Source: Burkholderiales bacterium
Lineage (GTDB): Bacteria > Pseudomonadota > Gammaproteobacteria > Burkholderiales > Burkholderiaceae_E
Length of the DNA: 61,505 bases
Direction: 5' to 3'
Assembly: GCA_029977705.1 (NCBI GenBank)
Contig: JAPOKJ010000018.1
Span: 1 to 61,505 of the forward strand
The position numbers were made by a program, and so were the translations under genes. A model generated the notes under the pieces. It was given only the letters and a program-made list of their open reading frames with translations. It was not told where the DNA came from and made no database searches. Below are positions 15,145-27,508 of the stretch, in pieces; the stretch's first letter is position 1, and every line of letters starts with the position of its first letter.

Positions 15145-17639
15145 CAGCCCTTGAAGGCCCGCGCCTCGATGCGGCCGGCATAGCTGAAAAAGCGCGCAGC
15201 CAGTTGCTCGGAGAGCCAGTAGCTGGCCGAGTGCAGGTTGCGCATCAGGCCGAGCAGCTTTTCTCCGCCAGGCCGCAGGTCCTGGACCGGATCCAGCGCC
15301 CGCAGCTGATCCAGCAGCGGCGAGAGGACCTCCTGCCCGCAGGGTCCATGCTGCACCGAGATGCGGTTCAGATAGCCGACCAGGCCTTCGAGCTGAAAGA
15401 TGATGGCGCGCGGATTGGCGGTATCGAGCAGCAACAGGTCGAGGGTCGGCATCCACTCGGCGCGTGCCATGTAGCGCGAGCGGTAGGTGATGATGCTGTC
15501 GCCCAGCTCGAGCAACCATTCCAGGTGGGCGTTTGCCGGCATTGCCAGTGCATGCTGAATCAGGGTGCACATGAACTGCAGCCGTTCGATGCGACGGCCA
15601 ATCGACAGGAAGCGCCAGCCCAGGTCACGGGTCATGCCATCGAGCGTGAATCCGGACAGCGTCATCAGGGAAACCGCTGCCTCATCGAGCAAGGCCAGGG
15701 CATCGGCGATGCCCAGATCCGCGCCGGGCCGCCCCAGGTCCTGGAGCATCTGGTTCAGGCTGCGCCAGTTGTCGGAGGACAGGCGCTCGCGAAGGTTGAA
15801 TCCGGTACGGAACAACTGCTGGACATGATGGGCCAGGCCGGGCAGCCGCACATCATGCATGGCCTGCAGCAACTGAGCCTCGAGCCCGGCATCATCGAGC
15901 GGCTGATCAGGCTCGATCAATTCCAGCCACTCGCACAGGGCCAGCAGGGTCGGCCATTCGCTGCCGCGGTGCTGCGGGTCGGACTCGATCAGCGACTCGA
16001 AGCAACGCCGCATCAGGCGTGCCAGGTTGTCCGAGCGCTCGCAATAGCGACCGAACCAGAACAGGTTCTCGACCGTGCGGCTGGCCAGGTGGGTTTCACC
16101 TCGGATCAGGTCCTTCGAGGCCTTGGGACTGTTCACCAGGGTGGTCGCATCGACGACCCCGTCGGTCATCACCCAGGTGTCCTTGCTGGCGCCGCCGCGC
16201 TGCATCGAGACGATGCGCGCATCGGCACCGGTTGCCACCCGCGTCAAGCCCCCGGGCATGACCTGGAAGCCCTGGGGCGTCGCGCAGGCAAAGACGCGCA
16301 GCCCGATGGCAGCAGCACCGAGACGGTCCTGCCGCCATACCGGTGCCTGCGACATGCGCACCAGTTCCTGGGCGACGAAATTTTGCGGCTGGTCGCGCAG
16401 CTTCGCGATGAAGTCCTTGCGGCCTTGCGCATCCAGGTCCTCGCCAAAGATCGGCGTTTGGCGCAATTGCGGAAAGGTCGGCTTGAAGACCAGCTTGTCC
16501 AGGCGTGACACCGCATCCTCGAGGGCCGCCGGCTCGCCACACCACCAGGTCGCCACCGAGGGCATTTTCAGGGGTTCCCCCAGCAGCAACTCGGAAAGGC
16601 GCGGCAGAAAGCCGAGCAGGGCGCCGGATTCGAGCAGGTTGGAGCCCAGTGCATTGGTGACCAGCACCGCGCCGCGGCGTGCCGCCTCAGTCAGCCCTGC
16701 AACGCCCAGCGCCGAGTCGCTGCGCAACTCGAGCGGGTCGCAGTAATCATCGTCGAGCCGGCGCAGGATCACATGCACGCGCTGCAGGCCGGACAGGGTC
16801 TTTAGCCACACGAAGCCCTCGCGCACCGTCAGGTCGCTGCCCTGCACCAGCGGAAAGCCCAGGTAGCGGGCCAGGTAGGCCTGCTCGTAGTAGGTCTCGT
16901 TGTAGGGCCCGGGAGTGAGCAGCACAATCAGCGGACGCTGGTGCTCGGCCAGCGGCTGGCCCTGGTAAGGCAGGCACTGGCGGCCCCAGTGCATGAGACT
17001 GTCGCGCCAAGCGGCAAAAAAGCCTGCCAGGCGCTGCACTTTCAGGTCCCTGAAAAGCTCCGGGAAGGTCCGCGCAATGACCATGCGGTTTTCCAGCGCA
17101 TAACCGGCGCCCGAGGGCGCCTGCGTACGGTCATTGAGCACCCACCATTGGCCATCGACCGAGCGTGCCAGATCGACGGCGTAGTGATGCAGGGCGATGC
17201 CGTCCGGATGCGCGATGCCATGGCAGGGACGCAGGAAGCCGGCATGGCCGTGGATCAGCGAGGCCGGCAGATGGCCTTGCTCGAGCAGGGTCTGTTCGCC
17301 GTAGACATCGACCAGGAGGCGGTTCATAAGCGTGGCCCGCTGAATCACCGCCGACTCGATCCAGGCCCACTCGCTGGCCGGCAGGATCATGGGGACGACA
17401 TCGACCTCCCAGGGACGGTCGGTGCCCTGCGGATCGGCATAGACGTTGTAGGTGACGCCGTTCTCGCGCACCTGGCGCTGCACGGTCTGGGCGCGGTGCC
17501 GCGTCGCATCGACCGGTTCGCTGTCCAGGAACTGGAGCAAGGCATGCCAGTGCGCGCGCGCCTGCCCGGGCTGGGCGAACATTTCGTCGTAGCGTTGGTG
17601 GGCGGCGGGATACGCCTCGAGCAGGGTTTCAGCCATCAC
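15144..17639 (-). CDS. circularly permuted ATP-grasp ligase fused to an alpha-E domain
   Basis: An 831-residue two-domain protein. Residues about 70-480 resemble the circularly permuted ATP-grasp type 2 family (COG2308-like; stretches such as VYGEQTLLEQG, GFLRPCHG, WVLNDRTQAPSGAGYALENR and LLTPGPYNETYYEQAYLARYLG). Residues about 515-825 resemble the helical alpha-E domain (COG2307-like), starting SRTVENLFWFGRYCERSDN. These are often two separate genes; here they are fused. ATP-grasp proteins form amide bonds using ATP. It is the middle gene of a three-gene operon with the DUF2126 protein and a transglutaminase. Confidence 0.9.
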   Translation of the reverse strand: MMAETLLEAYPAAHQRYDEMFAQPGQARAHWHALLQFLDSEPVDATRHRAQTVQRQVRENGVTYNVYADPQGTDRPWEVDVVPMILPASEWAWIESAVIQRATLMNRLLVDVYGEQTLLEQGHLPASLIHGHAGFLRPCHGIAHPDGIALHHYAVDLARSVDGQWWVLNDRTQAPSGAGYALENRMVIARTFPELFRDLKVQRLAGFFAAWRDSLMHWGRQCLPYQGQPLAEHQRPLIVLLTPGPYNETYYEQAYLARYLGFPLVQGSDLTVREGFVWLKTLSGLQRVHVILRRLDDDYCDPLELRSDSALGVAGLTEAARRGAVLVTNALGSNLLESGALLGFLPRLSELLLGEPLKMPSVATWWCGEPAALEDAVSRLDKLVFKPTFPQLRQTPIFGEDLDAQGRKDFIAKLRDQPQNFVAQELVRMSQAPVWRQDRLGAAAIGLRVFACATPQGFQVMPGGLTRVATGADARIVSMQRGGASKDTWVMTDGVVDATTLVNSPKASKDLIRGETHLASRTVENLFWFGRYCERSDNLARLMRRCFESLIESDPQHRGSEWPTLLALCEWLELIEPDQPLDDAGLEAQLLQAMHDVRLPGLAHHVQQLFRTGFNLRERLSSDNWRSLNQMLQDLGRPGADLGIADALALLDEAAVSLMTLSGFTLDGMTRDLGWRFLSIGRRIERLQFMCTLIQHALAMPANAHLEWLLELGDSIITYRSRYMARAEWMPTLDLLLLDTANPRAIIFQLEGLVGYLNRISVQHGPCGQEVLSPLLDQLRALDPVQDLRPGGEKLLGLMRNLHSASYWLSEQLAARFFSYAGRIEARAFKG

Positions 17640-17678
17640 CTATTTTGCACCATGAAAGGGCACATCCGCCGCGCCGTT

Positions 17679-21017
<3,339 letters not shown>

Positions 21018-21112
21018 GGACGATGCCTTGATGAATCGGGGGGCAGCTTGACTGTACCTGAAGCTGCCACACCCTCCTCATGCAAGCGCTGTGCCTTGTT
21101 GCTACCCTTTCC

Positions 21113-21153
21113 AAAGCCTGCGGGACTCACCGCTTTGGTGCAGCGCAGGCTTT
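21113..21153 (+). promoter_or_regulatory. nested stem-loop in the leader of the M20 peptidase gene
   Basis: A perfect 10-bp stem AAAGCCTGCG / CGCAGGCTTT (21113-21122 and 21144-21153) encloses a second 4-bp stem CACC / GGTG (21128-21131, 21137-21140). It ends 46 bases before the proposed start codon at 21200 and is followed by TTTGTTATG, so it could act as a leader hairpin or attenuator. It also lies in the divergent promoter region of the amidoligase operon. Function is not established. Confidence 0.5.
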
Positions 21154-21199
21154 GTTATGCTGCCAGCCTGCCCTGCCCTCACTACGGAGACTCGAATTG

Positions 21200-22480
21200 G
21201 TGCATGCCCAAGACACCGGCGACAAGCTTCCCTCCCTCTGGCGCAAAGCCCTGGCCATTGCCGCCACCGGCCTGATGCTCGGCGGCCCGGCCATGGCGGC
21301 GCCCGATGCCGCGCTGCAGGCCGCTGCCCAGAAAGAGCAGGCCGCCGTGATCGAGAGCCTGCGCCAGATGGTGCTGATCGAAAGCGGGAGCACCGACCTG
21401 GAAGGACTGGCCGCCATGGCCCGCCTGATCGAGACGCGGCTGCAGGCCCTGGGCTTCAAAACCGAGCGTCACAAGGGGACCACGGCCCCGGGGGCCGACA
21501 TCGTGGTCGGCACCATGAAGGGCACCGGCAAGCGCTCGGTCATGCTGCAGGCCCATATGGATACCGTCTACGAAAAAGGCATCCTCAAGACCCAGCCCTG
21601 GAAGATCGATGGCAACCGGGTCTATGGCCCGGGCATTGCCGATGACAAGGGCGGCATCTCGGTGATGCTGCATGGCCTGAAGCTGCTGCAGGATCGCGGC
21701 TGGAAGGACTTTGCAACCCTCACCGTCCTGGTCAATGCCGATGAGGAAATCGGCTCGCTCGGCTCGGGTGAGCTGATCAGCCGCCTGGCCGACCAGCACG
21801 ACGTGGTCCTGTCGTTCGAACCGAACGGCGCCAAGGCGGTCTCACCGCACGAGTTCGTGCTGCTGGGCGCTGCCGGAACGGCGCGTGCCACCCTGACCGT
21901 CAAGGGCCGTGCCTCGCACTCGGGCGCGGCGCCGGAGATGGGCCGCAATGCCATCCTCGAGATCTCGCACCAGATGATCCAGACCCGCGACATCGGCAAG
22001 ACCGTCCCCGGCATCATCCACAACTGGACCAATGTCATCTCGAACAAGGCCACCAACCAGATCCCCGAGCTGGCCACCGCGATCGGCGATGTCCGCATCA
22101 CCGTCCCCGGCGCTGAAAAGACCTTCGAATCCTCGATGCGCGCACGCCTGGCCGCGAGCAAGCTGATCCCGGACACCGAGACCCTGTTCGAATTCGAATT
22201 GCGACGCCCGGCCTTCCTGGCAGGCCCGAAGGGGGCAGCCCTGGCGCGGCGTGCGCAGGCCATCTACAAGGAGCTGGACCGCGAGTTGCTGACGCTTCCG
22301 ATGACCGGTGGCGGTACCGATGCCGGCTATGCCGGCCGCTCCGGCAAGGCGGCTGTGCTGGAGTCGATGGGACTGGCCGGATACGGCTATCACGCCCGCG
22401 ATGAATACATCGAGATCGATTCGATCGTGCCGCGCCTGTACCTGACGGCGCGCATGCTGATCGAACTGGGCAAGGATTGA
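21200..22480 (+). CDS. exported M20-family metallopeptidase (glutamate carboxypeptidase-like)
   Basis: Zinc metallopeptidase of about 426 residues, most like carboxypeptidase G2-type M20A enzymes that remove C-terminal glutamate. I chose GTG 21200, nine bases after GGAGA; TTG 21197 is possible. The product then starts with a signal peptide (WRKALAIAATGLMLGGPAMA-A), so it is periplasmic. Metal-site stretches are MLQAHMDTVY, GIADDKGG and VLVNADEEIGS; the dimerisation domain contains GRASHSG. The C-terminus has TGGGTDAGYAG. It is followed 17 bases later by the AlkB-like gene on the same strand. Confidence 0.9.
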   Translation: MHAQDTGDKLPSLWRKALAIAATGLMLGGPAMAAPDAALQAAAQKEQAAVIESLRQMVLIESGSTDLEGLAAMARLIETRLQALGFKTERHKGTTAPGADIVVGTMKGTGKRSVMLQAHMDTVYEKGILKTQPWKIDGNRVYGPGIADDKGGISVMLHGLKLLQDRGWKDFATLTVLVNADEEIGSLGSGELISRLADQHDVVLSFEPNGAKAVSPHEFVLLGAAGTARATLTVKGRASHSGAAPEMGRNAILEISHQMIQTRDIGKTVPGIIHNWTNVISNKATNQIPELATAIGDVRITVPGAEKTFESSMRARLAASKLIPDTETLFEFELRRPAFLAGPKGAALARRAQAIYKELDRELLTLPMTGGGTDAGYAGRSGKAAVLESMGLAGYGYHARDEYIEIDSIVPRLYLTARMLIELGKD

Positions 22481-22497
22481 TCCGGCGGGGCACAGCC

Positions 22498-23667
22498 ATG
22501 TCCATGCTGCATTCGCTCAAGTTCAGCCTGTTCCACCTGATCGGCCTGTTCACGGCTGCCGTGATGCTGGCGGGCGGGACCTGGATCGCAGCCGGCTTTC
22601 TTGGCCTGATCGCGTTTTATGTCCTTGGCGATGCCCTGGGCGGCGATGACCTGTCGACCCCGCATCATGCCCATCCGGGCCTGCTGACCCTGCAGCTGTG
22701 GCTGGCCCTGCCCTTGCTGAGCCTGATCATGCTCTGCGCCCTGTGGTCGGTCAGCCCGGGTGATCCCCTGGGCATCGGCGCACGCCTGGGCCGCCTCACC
22801 GGCCACGATCTGCTCGCGGCCAAGGCGGCCACCACCGGCGCCCAACACCTGGCGGCCTTTGCCATGACCGGTCTGGCGATCGGCATGATCGGCACCATCC
22901 CCGGACATGAGTTGATCCATCGCATGAAGGATCCGGCCTCGATGCTGATTGGACGCTGGCTGCTGGCGTTCAGCTTCGACACCAACTTCTCGATCGAGCA
23001 TGTCCATGGCCATCATCGCTACGTCTCGACCGAACAGGACCCTGCCACCGCGCCGCGCGGGCGCAGCGTCTATGCCCACATCCTGATCTCCACCTGGCGG
23101 GGCCATCGCAGCGCCTGGCAACTGGAATGTGCCCACCTCGAGCGCAACGGCCGCACGCGCTGGTCCCTGCACAACAAGGTGTTCACCGGCGCCGCCATGA
23201 GCGGGCTGCTCCTGCTGGGCGCCTGGCTGCTCGGCGGCCTGCAGGCACTGGGCTTTTTCATCGCCTGCGGCCTGTGGGGCAAGGCCTTGCTCGAGATCGT
23301 CAACTACATGGAGCACTACGGTCTGGTGCGCGCCGAACGCAGTCCGGTACAGCCGCGCCATTCGTGGAACACGACCCGGCGGCTCAGTTCCTGGACCCTG
23401 TTCAACCTGACCCGGCACTCGCATCATCACGCCCAGGGCTTCATCCCGTATCAGGACCTGCGGCCCTATCCCGAGGCCCCCATGATGATCAGCGGTTATC
23501 TGAGCACCATCGGCCTGACCCTGATTCCGCCACTCTGGCATCACCTGATGACCCCGCGGCTGCTCGACTGGGATCGACGTCATGCCACTGACGAGGAACG
23601 CCGCCTGGCCGCCGCCGCCAACCGGCGCAGCGGCCTGCCGGCCCTGCAGGCCTCAGGTGCAGGCTGA
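22498..23667 (+). CDS. AlkB-like di-iron membrane monooxygenase
   Basis: Integral membrane protein of 389 residues with the histidine boxes of the alkane hydroxylase/fatty acid desaturase superfamily. These are HELIH (137-141), EHVHGHH (167-173), NYMEHYG and RHSHHHA. The NYxEHYG motif and box spacing point to the AlkB/XylM branch rather than desaturases. Such enzymes hydroxylate alkanes or alkyl side chains using oxygen and electrons from a rubredoxin; none is encoded nearby. ATG 22498 has a GGCGGGG just upstream. Pairing with an M20 peptidase is unusual and may be only positional. Confidence 0.87.
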   Translation: MSMLHSLKFSLFHLIGLFTAAVMLAGGTWIAAGFLGLIAFYVLGDALGGDDLSTPHHAHPGLLTLQLWLALPLLSLIMLCALWSVSPGDPLGIGARLGRLTGHDLLAAKAATTGAQHLAAFAMTGLAIGMIGTIPGHELIHRMKDPASMLIGRWLLAFSFDTNFSIEHVHGHHRYVSTEQDPATAPRGRSVYAHILISTWRGHRSAWQLECAHLERNGRTRWSLHNKVFTGAAMSGLLLLGAWLLGGLQALGFFIACGLWGKALLEIVNYMEHYGLVRAERSPVQPRHSWNTTRRLSSWTLFNLTRHSHHHAQGFIPYQDLRPYPEAPMMISGYLSTIGLTLIPPLWHHLMTPRLLDWDRRHATDEERRLAAAANRRSGLPALQASGAG

Positions 23668-23693
23668 GCGGGCTGGCCGCACCTCATCACGTC

Positions 23694-24596
23694 ATGAAAA
23701 ACATCACCCTCGACGATCTGCACCTGTTCGCGCGTCTGGCCAGCCTGGGCTCGCTGTCGGCCCTGGCGCGCGAGCGCAATGTCGCCGTCAGCCAGATCTC
23801 GCGCGCCCTGCAGCGCATCGAGGCGGCCTGCGGCGTACAACTGGTGCTGCGCACCACCCATGGCCTGTCCCTGACCCCGGAGGGCGAGAGCCTTCAGCAG
23901 CACTGCCTGCGCATCATCGCCGAACTCGATGCCCTTGAGGCCGACCTCGACAGCGGTCGCGAAGGGGTCAGTGGTCTGGTGCGGGTGTCGATGAGCTCGG
24001 TCATCGCGCAATACCTGATGGTCGACAGCCTGCCCTCACTGCATGAACGGCATCCGCAACTGCGCATCGACTTTCGGGTCGATGATGATCTGGTCGACAT
24101 GGCGCGCGAGGGCATCGACATTGCCATCCGGACCGGCGAGCCGACCACCGACACCCTGGTGCTGCGCAAGCTCGGGCGGCTGGAGCGGCACCTGTATGCC
24201 AGTCCGGCCTACCTGGCCCGCCGGGGCGTGCCGCAGGCCCCCGAGGATCTGCGCCAGCATGACCTGATCAGCAACAGCCTGCACCCGCACCTGAACCTCT
24301 GGCGCTTTCGAAGCGACAGTGGCGAGGAATCGGTGATCGATGTGGCCAGCGCCAGTCCCTTCGCCTCGGACAGTACCGCCACCCTGGCCTCCTTCGCGCT
24401 GGCCGGACTGGGCATCGCCCGGCTGGTCTCGGTGGTGGGCGAACCGCTCGTGCGCGAGGGACGGCTGGCCCCGGTACTCGAAGCGCAGAGCCAACCCGAA
24501 TCGGTGGCCGTCAATGCGGTGATGCTGGCCGGCAAGCACCGCCTGCCCAAGATCCGCGCCTGCCTGGAGCACTGGGCGAGCAGGCTGTCGGCGTAG
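23694..24596 (+). CDS. LysR-family transcriptional regulator
   Basis: A 300-residue LysR regulator. The N-terminal helix-turn-helix reads LDDLHLFARLASLGSLSALARERNVAVSQISRALQRIEAACG, then RTTHGLSLTPEG. The substrate-binding domain starts near residue 90. It lies 26 bases downstream of the AlkB-like gene and 116 bases upstream of two TTT receptor genes in the same direction. It could regulate either; most LysR genes are divergent from their targets, so the link is weak. Confidence 0.93.
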   Translation: MKNITLDDLHLFARLASLGSLSALARERNVAVSQISRALQRIEAACGVQLVLRTTHGLSLTPEGESLQQHCLRIIAELDALEADLDSGREGVSGLVRVSMSSVIAQYLMVDSLPSLHERHPQLRIDFRVDDDLVDMAREGIDIAIRTGEPTTDTLVLRKLGRLERHLYASPAYLARRGVPQAPEDLRQHDLISNSLHPHLNLWRFRSDSGEESVIDVASASPFASDSTATLASFALAGLGIARLVSVVGEPLVREGRLAPVLEAQSQPESVAVNAVMLAGKHRLPKIRACLEHWASRLSA

Positions 24597-24712
24597 AAGC
24601 GATAAACCCTTGCGCGGTGATACATCACTGGCGCGTCGGCGCGCGCCAGCGTATGCTGATCGACACGAGGCCTGGCAACGACCTGGCCCAGACAGCAAAC
24701 GAGGAGACACCA

Positions 24713-25726
24713 ATGCGATTCGCCACCCTGGCCCGCCGCTGGCATGCCCTGCTGCCCGGCCTGATCCTTTTGCCCGCCCTGCTCCTGGTCCCCAGGTCCG
24801 GCCATGCCCAGTCCCAGGATTCCCCCAACAAGCCGATCCGGTTCATCGTCGCCTCGGCGGCGGGTGGTGTGGTCGACATCCGCGCGCGCAAGTTCGGACA
24901 GCGCATGGCCGACCTGCTCAAGCAGCCCATCCTGGTCGACAACAAACCGGGCGCCTCGACCACCATCGGTGCCGAATTCGTGGCCCGGGCCGCACCCGAC
25001 GGGTATACCGCCCTGTTCGGCGGCAATACCGAAGTGGTGGTTGTGCCGGCACTGGGCATGCCGATCCGCTACGACCCGATCAAGGATTTCATTCCAACCG
25101 CCCAATTCAGTCTGGGTTATCCACTGCTGGTCGTGAACGCCGGGCTGGGCGTCAAGTCGCTGGCTGAGCTGATCGACTGGGCCAAGGCCAATCCCGGCAA
25201 GCTGCTGTGCGGCACCTCCGGTCATGGCAGCGGCCAGCACTTCATCTGCGAGTTGCTGGCACGCAGCGCCAAGATCCAGGTGCGCAGCGTTCACTACAAG
25301 GGCACCGGTCCGATGCTGCTCGACACGGCGGCCGGTCAGGTCCACATCTCGATCGGCTTCCTGGCCGAAGTCGACAAGCAATACATCAAGACCGGCAAGG
25401 TGATTCCGATCGGTGCCCTCTCGCCCAAGCGCATTCCGGTGTTTCCAAATATCCCGACCATGGTCGAGATGGGCCATGAGGGCTTCGAGACCGTCTCCTG
25501 GACCGGCCTGTTCCTGCCAGCCGGCACACCCAAGCCCATCGTCGACAAGCTCAATGCGGTCGTGACCAAGGTGGTCCGCGAGCCCGAGTTCGTCAGCTGG
25601 CTGGCCGAGACCGGCAGCGAGGCGGTCACCCCGACCCCCGAGGAATTTGCCGCATTCACCAAGGCGCAACTGGAGCGCTGGCGCAAGTTGTCCAACGACT
25701 TCGGCATCAAGATGGACACTCAATAG
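24713..25726 (+). CDS. Bug-family TTT periplasmic receptor (first of tandem pair)
   Basis: Periplasmic receptor of 337 residues from the Bug family (TctC-like), which serves tripartite tricarboxylate transporters. A GAGGAG site precedes ATG 24713. The signal peptide (LLPGLILLPALLLVPRSGHAQ) is followed by the canonical Bug opening NKPIRFIVASAAGGVVDIRAR, then VDNKPGASTTIGAEFVARAAPDGYT and LPAGTPKPIVDKLNAVV. It is closely similar to the next gene, starting three bases after its end, which indicates tandem duplication. No TctA/TctB genes are present. Confidence 0.95.
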   Translation: MRFATLARRWHALLPGLILLPALLLVPRSGHAQSQDSPNKPIRFIVASAAGGVVDIRARKFGQRMADLLKQPILVDNKPGASTTIGAEFVARAAPDGYTALFGGNTEVVVVPALGMPIRYDPIKDFIPTAQFSLGYPLLVVNAGLGVKSLAELIDWAKANPGKLLCGTSGHGSGQHFICELLARSAKIQVRSVHYKGTGPMLLDTAAGQVHISIGFLAEVDKQYIKTGKVIPIGALSPKRIPVFPNIPTMVEMGHEGFETVSWTGLFLPAGTPKPIVDKLNAVVTKVVREPEFVSWLAETGSEAVTPTPEEFAAFTKAQLERWRKLSNDFGIKMDTQ

Positions 25727-25728
25727 CG

Positions 25729-26727
25729 ATGGTCGCCGCCATCTCAAGTCGCTGGCTGGGTGCGCTGCTGTGCGCCGCAGCGCTCATCGGCCTGGGTGCT
25801 CCGGGACCGACGCAGGCCCAGGACTATCCCGTCAAGCCCGTACGACTGGTGGTGGGCACCGCTGCTGGCGGCGTGGTCGACATCCGTGCCCGCAAGCTCG
25901 GCCCCCGACTGGGCGAGATCCTCAAACAGCCCATCGTGGTCGACAACAAGCCGGGCGCGTCCTACACCATCGCAGCCGAGCATGTGGCCCGCTCAGCGCC
26001 GGATGGCTACACCGTGCTGTTCGGGGGCAACAACGAACTGGTGGTGGTGCCGGCCCTGGGCACGCCGATCCGCTATGACCCGCTCAAGGACTTCATCCCC
26101 GTCGCCCAGTTCTCGCTGGGCTATGGCCTGATCGTGGCCCATGCGGGCCTGGGCGTCAGGAGCATTCCCGAGCTGATCGCCTGGGCCAGGGCGAACCCCG
26201 GCAAGCTGCTGTGCGGCACCGCAGGCCATGGCAGCGGCCAGCACTTCACCTGCGAACTGCTGGCGCGCGCCGCTGGCATCGAGGTTCGCAGCATCCATTA
26301 CAAGGGCACCGGGCCGATGCTGGTCGATCTGGCCAGCGGACAGGTGCACATCGGCATGGGCTTTCTGGCCGAGCTGGACCGGCAATACATCCAGACCGGC
26401 AAGGCGCTCCCCCTGGCCTCGCTCTCCAATGCGCGTCTGGCGCGTTTCCCGCAGGTGCCCAGCATGACCGAGCTGGGATACGCCGGCTTTGAGCGCAAGT
26501 CCTGGACCGGTTTGTTCGTGCCGGCCGGCACCCCCAAGCCCATCGTTGACAAGCTCAATGCGGCGGTCGCCCGGGCGGTGCGCGAGCCGGAGATGGTCGC
26601 CTGGCTGGCTGAAACTGGCAGTGAGGCCGTCACCCCGAACCCGGAACAGTTCCGCAACTTTGCCCGCGACGAGCTCGAGCGCTGGCGAAAGCTGTCGAAC
26701 GACTTTGGCATCAAGGCCGAGCAATAG
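25729..26727 (+). CDS. Bug-family TTT periplasmic receptor (second of tandem pair)
   Basis: A 332-residue Bug receptor with signal peptide ending PTQA-QD, then the family opening YPVKPVRLVVGTAAGGVVDIRAR. Long blocks are shared with the preceding receptor (KLLCGT-GHGSGQHF-CELLAR, HYKGTGPML, VTP-PE-F). The differences are spread throughout, so the duplication is not recent. The conserved VVDIRARK stretch is shared by only these two of the six receptors in the window. It ends 14 bases before the ssrA promoter. Confidence 0.95.
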   Translation: MVAAISSRWLGALLCAAALIGLGAPGPTQAQDYPVKPVRLVVGTAAGGVVDIRARKLGPRLGEILKQPIVVDNKPGASYTIAAEHVARSAPDGYTVLFGGNNELVVVPALGTPIRYDPLKDFIPVAQFSLGYGLIVAHAGLGVRSIPELIAWARANPGKLLCGTAGHGSGQHFTCELLARAAGIEVRSIHYKGTGPMLVDLASGQVHIGMGFLAELDRQYIQTGKALPLASLSNARLARFPQVPSMTELGYAGFERKSWTGLFVPAGTPKPIVDKLNAAVARAVREPEMVAWLAETGSEAVTPNPEQFRNFARDELERWRKLSNDFGIKAEQ

Positions 26728-26741
26728 GTCAGACGGTCCCC

Positions 26742-26769
26742 TTGAAAAAACCCCGAGCGACTACAATAT
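26742..26769 (+). promoter_or_regulatory. probable ssrA promoter
   Basis: TTGAAA at 26742-26747 and CAATAT at 26764-26769 are separated by 16 bases, a fair sigma-70 layout; TACAAT two bases earlier is an alternative -10 with short spacing. Transcription would begin near 26776, leaving a roughly 40-base leader for 5' processing of pre-tmRNA. Confidence 0.55.
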
Positions 26770-26818
26770 CGGCGATGTGATCAAAAAATCTCATCGCTGG
26801 GCAATCACCAAAGAATCC

Positions 26819-27190
26819 GGGGCCGACCTGGTTTCGACGTGGGTTACAAAGCGGGCAAGGCATGCCAAGGCGTCAGGTCCTTGTAAATCCTCTGGCAAAA
26901 ACTTAACTGCAAACGAAGAAACGTTCGCACTCGCAGCCTAAGGGCTGAGAGCGTTGCAACGGACTGCTGGAAGTCCGGGCCGAGTGGGTAACCGCAAAGC
27001 TGCAACGTCATCGATTCCAGATCGCGCGCCGACCGGGTCACTTGGGCGGCCGTTAAAACCAAGGTGACTGGATCGTGGTCGGCCTGTTTGTCGGCTAAGC
27101 CATGATCGAGATCCAAATAGACAAACTACGCATGTAGATCTGTTCGTGGAGGGCTTGCGGACGCGGGTTCGATTCCCGCCGGCTCCACCA
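26819..27190 (+). ncRNA. ssrA: tmRNA (transfer-messenger RNA)
   Basis: One-piece tmRNA of 372 bases that rescues stalled ribosomes and tags the unfinished protein for degradation. The 5' end GGGGCCGACCTGGTTTCGACG and the 3' end GGTTCGATTCCCGCCGGCTCCACCA-type tail form the tRNA-like domain. GGGGCC pairs with GGCTCC, and CCA is encoded. The tag frame at 26909-26941 starts at resume codon GCA and encodes ANEETFALAA followed by TAA. Pseudoknot-forming GC-rich stretches lie between tag and tail. The tag is of betaproteobacterial type. Confidence 0.97.
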
Positions 27191-27197
27191 TCAAAAC

Positions 27198-27228
27198 AAA
27201 AAGGCCACCCCTTGCGGGTGGCCTTTTT
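27198..27228 (+). terminator. ssrA Rho-independent terminator
   Basis: A perfect 13-bp stem has arms at 27198-27210 (AAAAAGGCCACCC) and 27216-27228 (GGGTGGCCTTTTT) with a five-base loop, then GCTTTTG. It begins eight bases after the tmRNA CCA end. This is the clearest terminator in the window. Confidence 0.92.
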
Positions 27229-27508
27229 GCTTTTGTTCGTCGCGCCCTCGGGTATCGCATCCGCATCCGGCACGAACGATGAGTGCGGGGTTTCGAGTCG
27301 CATGCGCCGAGCCGCACGAACAACGAGCGCTTGCAATCGACTGCGCGCCCTGCAAGGGCGATTCCCGCTCGTCACATTTCCTCGGTCCCCAGCCTCGCAA
27401 GTCCGAGCGGCTTGCAAGCCGCGAGGTAGCCCGCAGCTGCGCAGCAGTGCAGGGCCTGACGGCTCTCCGCTAACATTGCGCCCATTCCCTGACCCGCAGA
27501 CCAATGCC
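27229..27508. other. 280-base non-coding stretch after ssrA
   Basis: No plausible protein frame is visible. Two loosely similar segments, GCACGAACGATGAGTGCGG (27269-27287) and GCACGAACAACGAGCGC (27314-27330), each followed by a TCGA-type stretch, suggest an eroded repeat. The ssrA 3' end is a classic integration site, but I see no second copy of it and no integrase here. Confidence 0.5.

Noticed and set aside
26489-26941. A 150-codon frame reading from inside the second Bug gene into ssrA
   Set aside because: It is out of frame with the receptor and only its last 11 codons are translated, as the tmRNA tag.
26819-27508. An integration (att) site or genomic island bounded by the ssrA 3' end
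   Set aside because: No integrase gene and no second copy of the tmRNA 3' end is visible in the window.
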